Source: UBA2402 sp037139735 (GTDB lineage Bacteria; Planctomycetota; Phycisphaerae; Phycisphaerales; UBA1924). Taken from it: a stretch of 13,509 nucleotides of DNA. Where the stretch lies: the NCBI GenBank assembly GCA_037139735.1, contig JBAXFU010000086.1:1-13509 (forward strand), read 5' to 3'. Positions 1 to 8,500 of this stretch are shown piece by piece (within the stretch, counting starts at the first letter, position 1; each line of letters starts with the position of its first letter). Made by a program: the position numbers and the translations under genes. A model generated the notes under the pieces. The model was not told where the DNA came from and searched no databases. It saw nothing but the letters and a program-made list of their open reading frames with translations.

Positions 1-73
1 CCTGCCATGCGTCGAAGAACGCGAAGACATCCGATCCATCGACGCCACCGTCCTGGTTGAAGTCGCCCATGCA
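1..73 (-). other. GC-type dockerin, first calcium loop (truncated)
   Basis: Residues 482-505 read CMGDFNQDGGVDGSD followed by an F-x-F-F-D-x-W segment. The loop ligands fall at Asp485, Asn487, Asp489, Asp493 and Asp496, the dockerin/EF-hand spacing D-x-N-x-D-G-x-x-D-x-x-D. The sequence ends at Gln505 plus one G base, where the two complete copies in the window continue A-G or E-A-G. The second loop and terminal Gly-Cys are expected just outside the window. Confidence 0.85.
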
Positions 74-1516
74 GGGACTTGTCGTGCAGGCGCCCTCGCA
101 GGTCGTGCCGTGCCCTTGGTAGGTTCCGCCCGCGACCAGGCACGCCGGAGCGATCAGCACGTCGCAGGTTCCGTCGGGGAGGCAGCACGCGCCGACACAG
201 GACGCATCGCAGGTGGTTCCGTCGCCTCGGTACACACCGCCCGCCGCGAGGCAATCGGCGACGGAACGCGTGTCGCACCACGGGGCTGCCAGCAGGCAGC
301 ACGCGCCCGCGGGCCGCGGCACGAGTTTGAGCAGTCGCCCACGCAACCAGTCGGCAAGGTAGATCTCCCCCGCGGCGTCTTCGCCGATGGCGGCGATCGT
401 GTAGAGGAGAGCCGAGCCACCCGGCTCGACCATCGAGGTCACATCCTCGAACCCGCCAGCCGACGCGGCTCGAAGGGTGAACAGTTTCCCGTCGGACCAG
501 TCGGCGAAGACGTAGCTTCCGACAAGGCCGGGGATCGCCGAACCCCGGTAGACCACGCCGCCGGTGATGGAGTGGCCCATGTCGTGGTCGTAGGCGAAGG
601 TCGGGATCGAAAGACCGGGAACGGGGCAGGGGCCGCACGAACCGAAGGGAGTGCAGACGGGGCCTTCCATGCACTTCCAGCCGTAGTTGCTGCCGCCGGG
701 GTGACCCGCTCGCTCGACGTTGATTTCCTCGTATAGATCATGTCCCACGTCGGCGATCCACAGGTCGCCGGTGGCACGATCGAAGGAGCACCGCCACGGA
801 TTCCGCAGCCCGTACGCCCAGATCTCGGGATCGTTGGTCGTGGCGACGAAGGGATTGGACGCAGGGATTCGGTAGTTGCGTGCGGCGTCAAGGGGGAAGT
901 CGTCGCCGGAAGGATCGATGCGAACGACCTTGCCCTGGAAGGGAAGGCCCCGAAGCGTCTGCGCCGAGTTGAGCGGATCGGGCTCGGTGCCGGTGCCTGC
1001 GTCGCCCAGCCCCATGTACAGAAACCCGTCGAGGGGCGAAAACCCGATCCAGCCTCCGTTGTGGCCGCCGGAGAATCGGGGGTGGGTCAGGATGACGATG
1101 CCGCTGGCCGGATCCGGCACGCGGGTGACCGGGTTGACGGTGAACCGCATGAGCGTGCCCTGACTGTCGGGCTGGCGCGTGAAGTAGACATAGACGAAGC
1201 CCGACCGCTGGAAGTTCGGATCAAACGCGATGCCCAGCAGGCCTCCATCGCCCACTGCACGCACGGTCGCGGTCAGGTCGAGCCACGCGAGCGACCTGAC
1301 GGCCCCGCTGGCGGCATCGACCGCGGCGATCTTCCCCAGACGCTGAACAACATACACCGTCGTCGAGTCGCCGGGCGCATGGGTGATGGCCAAGGGTTGC
1401 TGGAGGCCACTGGCATGGATTCGCACGGCCATGGGCGGTGCGGCGGCGATGGTCGACGCCACGAGCGCCATGCCGACGATGGACGTGCCGATTCGAGTCA
1501 GGAACGAACACTGCAT
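1..1516 (-). CDS. Secreted PQQ-dependent sugar dehydrogenase (GSDH family) with Cys-rich module and GC-type dockerin; C-terminus cut by window edge
   Basis: 505 codons are visible from the ATG at 1514-1516. A signal peptide covers about residues 1-26 (Arg8, then a hydrophobic stretch ending in AIAAA). Residues 33-400 match the glucose/sorbosone dehydrogenase six-bladed propeller: QRLGKI near 58, GLLGIAFDPNF at 92, GGHNGG at 150-155 with His152 as the likely catalytic base, GLGDAG at 169, YGLRNPW at 235-241 with Arg238-Asn239, ADVG at 255, NYGW at 277 and ITGGVVYRG at 317-325. In this family these segments bind PQQ and calcium and oxidise an aldose to its lactone. Residues 404-479 hold two six-Cys units, and residues 482-505 hold the first dockerin loop. 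The start lies 16 bp after the preceding stop with only a weak G-rich site, so translational coupling is likely. The substrate is unknown. The reading frame is open at base 1, so this is a partial gene and not a broken one. Confidence 0.93.
   Translation of the reverse strand, partial: MQCSFLTRIGTSIVGMALVASTIAAAPPMAVRIHASGLQQPLAITHAPGDSTTVYVVQRLGKIAAVDAASGAVRSLAWLDLTATVRAVGDGGLLGIAFDPNFQRSGFVYVYFTRQPDSQGTLMRFTVNPVTRVPDPASGIVILTHPRFSGGHNGGWIGFSPLDGFLYMGLGDAGTGTEPDPLNSAQTLRGLPFQGKVVRIDPSGDDFPLDAARNYRIPASNPFVATTNDPEIWAYGLRNPWRCSFDRATGDLWIADVGHDLYEEINVERAGHPGGSNYGWKCMEGPVCTPFGSCGPCPVPGLSIPTFAYDHDMGHSITGGVVYRGSAIPGLVGSYVFADWSDGKLFTLRAASAGGFEDVTSMVEPGGSALLYTIAAIGEDAAGEIYLADWLRGRLLKLVPRPAGACCLLAAPWCDTRSVADCLAAGGVYRGDGTTCDASCVGACCLPDGTCDVLIAPACLVAGGTYQGHGTTCEGACTTSPCMGDFNQDGGVDGSDVFAFFDAWQ
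80..307 (-). other. Two-unit six-cysteine GACC module inside the sugar dehydrogenase
   Basis: Residues 404-440 and 442-477 are two tandem units of about 38 residues. Each starts GACC and ends in a GTTC-x3-C pattern, and each has six cysteines plus a central AGG-x-Y segment. The module sits between the catalytic propeller and the dockerin. The even Cys count and export signal suggest three disulfides per unit. Similar GACCLPDGTC units are common in planctomycete exported proteins as far as I recall. No function is known to me; a rigid spacer or small binding domain is inference. Confidence 0.75.
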
Positions 1517-1532
1517 GTCAACGCCCGCCGCG

Positions 1533-4500
1533 TCAGCAGCCGGCCTCCCAGTGGGTGAAGAACTCCTGCACATCCTGTCCGTCCACGGCACCATCGCCAT
1601 TGAGGTCGGTGGAGGGCTCGCCCGCCTCCCAGCCGGCGAAGAAGCTGCCGACATCGGTCCCGTCCACGCCGCCGTCGCGATTGAGGTCGGCCGGGCACGG
1701 AGACCGCATCCCGACCAACCTGGCGTCGTCATCGACGACGCCCTGAATGTCGGCCTCCTCGTGATAGATGGTGATGCCTCGCGTGCGGAGCGTCGCGCCG
1801 GGTTCGACCACGATTCGACGGACGTAGATCACCTGCCCAGCCGATTGATCGGAGCCATTCCCGCGGCGATCGACCAGCGATACGTCGGCTCCGGCCGCGA
1901 CGCGGATCGTGCCGATGGGGAATCCTCCGGTCAGCGAACGGGAGTAGCCGAGTTGATCGACGCCGCGGTCGAGCGACATGGCCTCGACAAGTTGATCGGC
2001 GCCTTCTCCGTCGAGAACGAGTTCTGCCGCGGAAAGATCGAATCGCCCCGGATCATCGACCGCGCAGTCGAAGTTCCCTCCGACCCGGACGACCGCCCCG
2101 GCGAAGGGAAGAAGCAGATTGGCCCGAGGACCCAGCACCAGGTTGCCTCCCACCTCGAGGCCCGGGGGCATGCCGGAACACGAAGCGCACAGGGTCCCGA
2201 GGATGGAACCCTGATTGTCGAGCGACCCGAACAGGAAGAGGGTGCCGGACCTGATGGTCGTCACGGACGCGGCGGAGTTGGTGAAGTCGCCGAAGATGGC
2301 CGACGACCCAAAGACGTTGAAGGCTCCCTGGTTCAGAAGGGTGCCGAAGAGACTCACGGCGCCCGAGAACTCCACGACCGCACGATCGGAGTTGGTGACG
2401 CGAGGCGAGATCAGTTGGGCGTTGGCGAGCGACAGGCTGCCCGCGGAGACCAATCCGCCGCCGAAGGTCAGCGTCGAGTCGGGCGCGGCGGCGAGCGAGG
2501 ATGAGAGGCGGAACGGGCCTTCGCTGACGAAGGCGCCTCCCTGGTCGACGCGGATGGATCCGCACGCCTGAATGCTCGACGAGACCACCGCCAGTTGGGC
2601 CCCGGGCTCGACGCGAACGGCCCCGTCCAACTCGGCACGATCCGCCACCACGGTCAGGGAGGTCCCCACCTTGGCGGCAAGGCGCCCGCGAGACCCCAGC
2701 AGGAATGCCGGGGAGGCCACATAGGGCGAACCGCCCGCCGACGACTGGAGGACACCGTTGATCTCGCAGTCGCCATCCGACGCCGTGGCGAGGAGGGATC
2801 CCCCGCCCAGACTCAGGGTCGATCCGGCTGACGTCCGGATCGATCCGGACGAGTTCAGGCCGACGGTGCGACCCACGGTATCGACATACCCCGCGGCTCC
2901 AAAGGCCGCGGGACTGGCGAGCACCTGGTCACCTGCGGCGGCGGCGTTCACGGCGGCTGCAAGGGAGCCGTATTCGGCGCCCGAACCGACGTTGGAAGCC
3001 AGGACCGATCCCCCTCGCGGCGCATCGACGAGCACGATCGCCCCCTGTGACGCGTTGCCCGACACCGAAATGCCACGTCCAGAGGCGATGAGGAGGTCGT
3101 CCGAGACGGCCACCGCATACCCGACTCCCGCGTTGGCGTTGACCCACGGCAATGCATCGAGGGTGCACGCATTCGCCCACCCGCTGAAACGCTGCTCGAG
3201 TCGCCACACGCCACCGACTCGACGGAACTGATACGCCTCGCCGGCATCGGTGCGTGCACCAAGATCGCGACCGGATGCGCCCACCACGCAGACGTCGCCG
3301 TCGATGGCCACACCGATGCCGAAGGCGTCGCTTGCCTGTCCGTCGGGGGCGGTCAGGGTCGCCTGCCGGGCCCAACTGCCGCTCTGACGGACGAAGACGG
3401 TGGCGGATCCTTGATCGAGGTTGTCGCCTCGGTCGTCGAGGAATGAGCCGACGACGAGCGTGTCTCCATCGATGGCGACACTGACGCCGAAGTAGTCGCT
3501 CGCCTGGCCGTCCGCCTGAACGAGTTTGGCCGACTGCGTCCAGACGGTGCCGACACGGTCGAAGACGTAGACCGCGCCGGCATCAACTCCGTCGCTCGCG
3601 GCGGCGAAGAAGGCGCCGGCGACGACGGTGCCCTGCGAGATCGCGACGCTGCTGCCGAAGAAGTCGAATGAGGTGCCATCCGAGGCGGTCAGTCGCTGGC
3701 GACGCGTCCACGAACTTCCGGTCCGCTCGAAGAGGTGGACGGATCCCTGGAGCGTTGACGAGCCGATCGAATCACTGCTGGCGCCGACGGCAACGAGATC
3801 TCCCTCGATGGCGATGGCATTGCCGAACTTCTCGCCGCCGGATCCATCCGGATCGACGAGTTTCGACTGCTGAACCCAGCCGCTCGCGGAACGAACGAAG
3901 ACGTATGCAGCTCCCTGATCGACCTGCGAACCGATGTCGGCGAGGTAGGCCCCGACGGCGATCGTGTCGCCGGAGATCGAGACGACATTGCCGAAGCGAT
4001 CACCTGCGACCCCGTCGCCGGCGAGCAATCTCGCTTCTTGAATCCAACCCTCGCCGGACCGGCGATAGACGACGGCAGACCCCTGATTGGCGTTGGATCC
4101 CACGCCATCGAGGGGCACGCCGACCACCATGACGTCGCCCCAAATGGCGATCGCGTTGCCAAAGGAATCGCCGGCGACGCCGTTGGCGTCGGTGACGAGA
4201 CGCCCGGCGTCGCGCCACCGGCCGTCCAGACGGGGGAACGTCCAGACCGATCCCTGGGAAGACTGACCACAGACCGCGTCATCGACGGCTCCGACCAGAA
4301 CCGAGCCGTTGGCCACGGCGACGGAACGACCGAAGTGATCGCCGACCGACGCGTCGGGAGCGACAAGCGTCTTGACCGCCGCCCATTCGGCGCCCTGGCG
4401 TTCGAACATCATCGCGGCACCGCGCTCGGACGAGAGGCCGATGGACCCGACCGCGATGGACTCCCCTCGAATGTCGAGCGAAAGGCCGAATCGATCGCCC

Positions 4501-5453
4501 GCCTGGCCGAAAGGATCTCGAATCGGACGAGGATCGGTGCACGTTCCGGAGACCGGGTCGAAGGTGAAGGCCGCCACGGACCCTTGGTCGACGCGACCGT
4601 CAACATCATCGCTGAACGCGCCGATGACGGCGTTCGTGCCGTCGAGATCGACGCTCACGCCGAACTGATCCCCCGCGACGCCGGCAGGGTCGAGCACCAC
4701 GGATCGCTGCGACCACGCGGCTCCCGACCGGGTGAAGACATAGGCCGCGCCGCGATCCAACTGCCCTGCGACGTCGGCGCCAAACGCGCCGAGGATGATG
4801 GCGTCATGACTGACGACGCCGGAGATGCCGAGCAGTGCGTTGGCCTGCGCGTCGGAGGCGACAAGTTTGGCCTGTGGCACCCAGGAACCGGCGCTGCGCA
4901 CGAAGACATAGCCCGCTCCAGCCGCCGCTCGGCCGCCGACCGAGGCGCCACTGGCGCAGACCAGAATGGTGTCGCCGCTGGCGCTGACGGCGTTGCCGAA
5001 CGTGGCGCCGGCGGCTCCGTCACCAGCCACCAGCTTCGCCCGCTGCGTCCATGAGGAGCCGCTGCGAACGAACACGTATGCCGCACCCTGATCGACTCGG
5101 CCGGAAACATCGGCCTGGTAGGCCCCGACGACGATCACGTCGGAGGCGATGGACACGGCGTTGCCGAAACGGTCGCCTGCACGGCCATCGGCCGCCGAAA
5201 GCGAGGCCTCGATCGCCCATGCATTGCCGGTCCACCGAAAGACGTGCACCTGCCCCTGGTCAGCGCCGCCGGGGCCATCTCTTCCGGGTGCTCCCACGAC
5301 CATGGTGTCGCCATCGACCGCCATGGCATTGCCGAGGATGTCGCCCGCGGCCGCGGGCGACACCGTGAGTTGTTGCACGCCGAGTGGCTGGGCGATGGCG
5401 GGCACGAGGCCGAGCCCGACTCCGGCAATCCACGCGATCGACCTGGCTGACAT
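1533..5453 (-). CDS. Exported FG-GAP (14-unit) beta-propeller protein with beta-helix-like region and GC-type dockerin
   Basis: 1306 residues. The chosen ATG (5451-5453) has AGGAG seven bases upstream and opens a good signal peptide (Arg4, hydrophobic core, cleavage after AIA at residue 21). An in-frame GTG at 5507 would add 18 residues ahead of that signal and lacks such a site. Residues 28-757 hold thirteen repeats of about 56 residues with the pattern GD-x-FG...GD-x-x-VVGA...QG-x-AYVF-x-R-x-G-x-x-W-x-x-x-x-x-L (FG-GAP_2/integrin-alpha type). Residues 760-815 are a degenerate fourteenth. Residues 815-1250 are repetitive, Gly/Ser/Val-rich and beta-helix-like. Residues 1252-1306 are a two-loop dockerin ending WEAGC. 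It is a paralogue of the second half of the upstream giant gene and lies between that gene and the sugar dehydrogenase. No catalytic motif is visible; adhesion, ligand binding or a structural role is inference. Confidence 0.92.
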   Translation of the reverse strand: MSARSIAWIAGVGLGLVPAIAQPLGVQQLTVSPAAAGDILGNAMAVDGDTMVVGAPGRDGPGGADQGQVHVFRWTGNAWAIEASLSAADGRAGDRFGNAVSIASDVIVVGAYQADVSGRVDQGAAYVFVRSGSSWTQRAKLVAGDGAAGATFGNAVSASGDTILVCASGASVGGRAAAGAGYVFVRSAGSWVPQAKLVASDAQANALLGISGVVSHDAIILGAFGADVAGQLDRGAAYVFTRSGAAWSQRSVVLDPAGVAGDQFGVSVDLDGTNAVIGAFSDDVDGRVDQGSVAAFTFDPVSGTCTDPRPIRDPFGQAGDRFGLSLDIRGESIAVGSIGLSSERGAAMMFERQGAEWAAVKTLVAPDASVGDHFGRSVAVANGSVLVGAVDDAVCGQSSQGSVWTFPRLDGRWRDAGRLVTDANGVAGDSFGNAIAIWGDVMVVGVPLDGVGSNANQGSAVVYRRSGEGWIQEARLLAGDGVAGDRFGNVVSISGDTIAVGAYLADIGSQVDQGAAYVFVRSASGWVQQSKLVDPDGSGGEKFGNAIAIEGDLVAVGASSDSIGSSTLQGSVHLFERTGSSWTRRQRLTASDGTSFDFFGSSVAISQGTVVAGAFFAAASDGVDAGAVYVFDRVGTVWTQSAKLVQADGQASDYFGVSVAIDGDTLVVGSFLDDRGDNLDQGSATVFVRQSGSWARQATLTAPDGQASDAFGIGVAIDGDVCVVGASGRDLGARTDAGEAYQFRRVGGVWRLEQRFSGWANACTLDALPWVNANAGVGYAVAVSDDLLIASGRGISVSGNASQGAIVLVDAPRGGSVLASNVGSGAEYGSLAAAVNAAAAGDQVLASPAAFGAAGYVDTVGRTVGLNSSGSIRTSAGSTLSLGGGSLLATASDGDCEINGVLQSSAGGSPYVASPAFLLGSRGRLAAKVGTSLTVVADRAELDGAVRVEPGAQLAVVSSSIQACGSIRVDQGGAFVSEGPFRLSSSLAAAPDSTLTFGGGLVSAGSLSLANAQLISPRVTNSDRAVVEFSGAVSLFGTLLNQGAFNVFGSSAIFGDFTNSAASVTTIRSGTLFLFGSLDNQGSILGTLCASCSGMPPGLEVGGNLVLGPRANLLLPFAGAVVRVGGNFDCAVDDPGRFDLSAAELVLDGEGADQLVEAMSLDRGVDQLGYSRSLTGGFPIGTIRVAAGADVSLVDRRGNGSDQSAGQVIYVRRIVVEPGATLRTRGITIYHEEADIQGVVDDDARLVGMRSPCPADLNRDGGVDGTDVGSFFAGWEAGEPSTDLNGDGAVDGQDVQEFFTHWEAGC
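1536..1700 (-). other. GC-type dockerin domain of the FG-GAP protein
   Basis: Residues 1252-1306 hold two calcium loops, DLNRDGGVDGTD and DLNGDGAVDGQD, each followed by a helix segment with paired Phe and Trp (SFFAGWEAGE, EFFTHWEAGC). One Cys precedes the first loop (1253) and one is the final residue (1306). Confidence 0.9.
1704..3011 (-). other. Beta-helix-like C-terminal region of the FG-GAP protein
   Basis: Residues 815-1250 alternate hydrophobic and small residues, with many short strands such as GSLSLANAQLIS and GNLVLGPRANLLLPF separated by Gly/Asn turns. This resembles right-handed beta-helix (pectin-lyase-like) or pentapeptide-like repeats. I cannot assign a named family. It aligns along its length with residues 2043-2478 of the neighbouring giant protein, including an identical 15-residue segment VTTIRSGTLFLFGSL and the following CxxC pair. 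Confidence 0.6.
3186..5372 (-). repeat. FG-GAP repeat array of thirteen units, excluding the degenerate fourteenth
   Basis: Thirteen clear in-frame repeats of about 168-171 bp encode the FG-GAP pattern. They are diverged at DNA level, so this is an old domain array and not a recent tandem repeat. A weakly matching fourteenth unit follows to about 3010. Fourteen equals two seven-bladed propellers, the usual FG-GAP blade number. Units 6 and 7 depart most from the consensus among the thirteen (unit 6 is shortened, unit 7 has a Val-Cys-Gly insertion). Confidence 0.88.
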
Positions 5454-5535
5454 GGCACGACTCCTGTTCTGCAAGCCCGGCCCGAGCCCGGGTGTGGATC
5501 CAATCACCGATCACGCTCGCACGAACCGCGGGCGC
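5454..5535 (-). other. 82-bp gap between the two FG-GAP genes, with a G+C-rich hairpin
   Basis: The gap holds the ribosome site and an imperfect G+C-rich inverted repeat at 5476-5492 (CCCGG, seven-base spacer, CCGGG). There is no T run after it, so it is not a rho-independent terminator. No convincing promoter was seen. The hairpin lies about ten bases before the ribosome site and might affect stability or translation of the downstream message; that is inference. Confidence 0.4.
5461..5465 (-). promoter_or_regulatory. Ribosome binding site deciding the start of the 1306-residue FG-GAP gene
   Basis: AGGAG on the minus strand stands seven bases from the ATG at 5451-5453. This supports that codon over the in-frame GTG 18 codons earlier, and it also gives a normal signal peptide at the N-terminus. 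Confidence 0.8.
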
Positions 5536-8500
5536 TTAGCACCCCGCCTCCCAGCGATCGAAGAAGACGACGACGTCGGAACCGTCGATGCCGCCATCCT
5601 GGTTGATGTCGGTGCTGGGCTCGGCCGCCTCCCACGCCGCGAAGAAGGCGTCGATGTCGCCGCCGTCGACGCCACCATCCTGATTGAAGTCGGCGACGCA
5701 CGGCGGCGTGAACGGGACGAGGTTCTCGGGCGCGTCGATCGTGCCGTCGGCGATCAAGGTGCGGTAGTAGATCTTGACGCACCCGGCGTTGACGAGGCGG
5801 CTGCCGGCGGCCACCTCGAGTTGATCGACGTAGATCGCCTCGCACGAGGTCTGACCTCCGCCATCGTTGTCCCAGGCATCGACGAGGCGGACCACCGAGG
5901 GGGTGGGACCGATCTTGAGGGTGCCGATCGGGAAGCTGCCCGCAAGCGTGCGATCGAGCCCGAGCTCGGAAGGCCCGATGTCGGCCGACATGGCCTCGAG
6001 CGTCTGCTCGGCGCCGAACCCCTCGAAGCGGAGCGACGCCAATGCGAGATCAAAGCGTTCGTTGGAGTCGATGGCACAGTCGAAGTCGCCACCGAGACTG
6101 ACGGAACTGCCGACGAACGGGAGCTGCAACGAAGCCTGGGGACCCAGCACGAGATCGCCGCTGATCTCCATGGCAGGCGGACCACCCAGGCAGTTGGAGC
6201 AGAGGGTGCCGACGATCGAGCCGTTGTTGGCGAGCGAACCGAAGAGGAAGAGCGTGCCGGAGCGAATGGTGGTCACGGCTCCGGTGCCGTTGGTGAAGTC
6301 ACCGAAGATGGCCGACGAACCGAAGACGTCGAAGTCGCGGAGATTGACGGTGCCGCCCTGAATCGTGACGGCTCCGGAGAGCTCAAGGCGATCACGATTG
6401 AGGATCGTGGGTGCCGAAAGGAGCCCGTTGGTGATGGAGGTGGTTCCCTGGAGATCGATCAAGCCGTTCGCCGCGATCGTCGACTCGGCCGATGCCGAGA
6501 TCGCCGATGCGGACGTGACATCGCCGGCGAAACCCAGGGAAGCCGAGGCGTCGATCCTGACCGAGCCGGTGATCTCGGTGATCGACGACGTCGCCGAGAT
6601 GGAGGCGCCGCTTTCGGCTCGAATCGATCCGTGCAGTTCGGATCGAAGCGCGTCGATCGAGATCGACGAGTTCTGCCTCGCGGTGATGCCGCCCCTGCCG
6701 CCGACCATGAAGCGATCGGCCACGAGTTGCGCGGTGGCGCCGGCGGGCGAGAAGACCTGGCCGTTGACTTCGATCCCTTCGCCCGGCGAGGCGAGCAAGG
6801 CGGATGCACCGCCGAGCGTCACGATCGAACCCGAGAGGGTGCGAACACCGCCGCGGGACTCGATCGAGAGGGAACGGCCAAGCGTGTCGACGAGCGACGC
6901 GTTGAGGATGCTGGCGGGCGAGACGTCGAGCCGTTGTCCCGACTGGGCGGAGGCGATGGCCGCCGCGAGCGTCGTCGAGAAGGTCCCGGTGGCCAAATTG
7001 GTCACGCCGGGGATGCACGCGCCGGGAACGTCAAAGGACCACGCGGCGCCATGGTCGGCGAGCGCGCCGACCGTGAAGCCCCTGCCTCCGACGGCCACGG
7101 TGAAGCCCGAAGCGGCGACGGCGCACCCGGCCTGACTGGAGGGAACAACCTGCGGCTGCACCAAGCGGAACTGCTGGCTCCACGACGCACCGGTCTTCGT
7201 GAAGACGACCGAGGACCCGGCATCGACCGAAGCACCCACGTCGTCGAAGGCGGCCCCCGCGACGAGCATGTCGACGGCGAGGGCGACGGAGGTGCCGAGC
7301 GCATCGCCGGCTGCGCCGTCGGCGGCGACGAGTCGAGCCTGCTGGATCCAGGTGCTCGCGGATCGCGCGAAGAGGGACACGGATCCCTGATTCGCGGACG
7401 CACCGATATCGTCGGAGGGGCTGCCGACGGCGATCAGACCGTCGAGCATGGCGACCGAGGAGCCGAAGGCATCGCCAGCGGCGGCATCGGACGCGACGAG
7501 TCGCTGACGTTGCGACCACGAACCGCCCGAACGCCCGAAGACATACACCGACCCCTGATCGACGCCAGCCGCACCATCATCCAAGGGCGAACCGACCGCC
7601 AGATCATCGCCGACGAGGGCAACCGAGGCGCCGAAGGAATCGCCGACGGCGCGATCGCTTGCGACCACTCTCGCCTGCTGGCTCCATGCGGTGCCGGCGC
7701 GGGTGAAGACATACGCGGCTCCCTCGGCGGATGGAGACTGGGGAGCTCCAACGACGACCGAATCTCCCGAGAGGCCGACGGCCTGACCGAAGGCCGCCCC
7801 GGGTGCAGCGTCCGAAGCAGTCAGCTTCGACTGCTGCGTCCACATCGAACCGGAGCGGGTGAAGACATAGGCGGATCCGCTATCGGCACCTGCGGGAGCG
7901 AGCGCATCATCGCCCGCCGCTCCGACCACGATCGTGTCGCCCTCGATCGCGACCGAGGTGCCGAAGCGATCACCGGCTGCGCCGTCGGAAGCAACGAGCG
8001 TGGCCTGCGCCCCCCACTGTCCGCCGCGACGAAGCATGATTCGGACCGAACCCTGGTCGATGGCGGAACCGATGTTGTCGCGAGGGGCGCCGATGGCCAT
8101 GGTGTCGCCGGCGATGGCAATCGACGCGCCGAAGGCATCGTCGCTCTCGCCGTTCAGAGGCATCTGCAGATCGCCCACCAGCCACGCGCCCGCGACCTTG
8201 GAGAAGATCCAGGCGGACCCTGCATCGACCTTGCCGCCGACGTCATCCAGAACCGCGCCGACGAGCACGGCGTCGTCCGTCAGGGCGATCGGGAACCCGA
8301 ACTGGTCGTTGACGCCTGCCCCGCCGCCGGGCATCTCGAGCCGCGCCTGGTGCGTCCACGATCCGGCTCCACGACTGAAGAGATAGACGGATCCGCCGTC
8401 AGCAGCCGTCGCGACATCGTCGAAGAAGGATCCGATGGCGACCGTTCCGTTGCGGAGGGCGACGCTGATGCCAAAGGCATCACCCGCCGCACCGTCCGGA

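Noticed and set aside
740..1558. 272-codon plus-strand open frame
   Set aside because: It lies opposite the sugar dehydrogenase, whose minus frame has clear GSDH motifs. The plus product is Arg/Gly/Asp-rich with no domain.
4038..5054. 338-codon plus-strand open frame
   Set aside because: It is antisense to the FG-GAP array. Its repetitive look mirrors the minus-strand repeats.
5454..5507. GTG start at 5507 for the 1306-residue gene (18 extra residues)
   Set aside because: The internal ATG at 5453 has a good AGGAG and begins a standard signal peptide; the extension would bury that signal.
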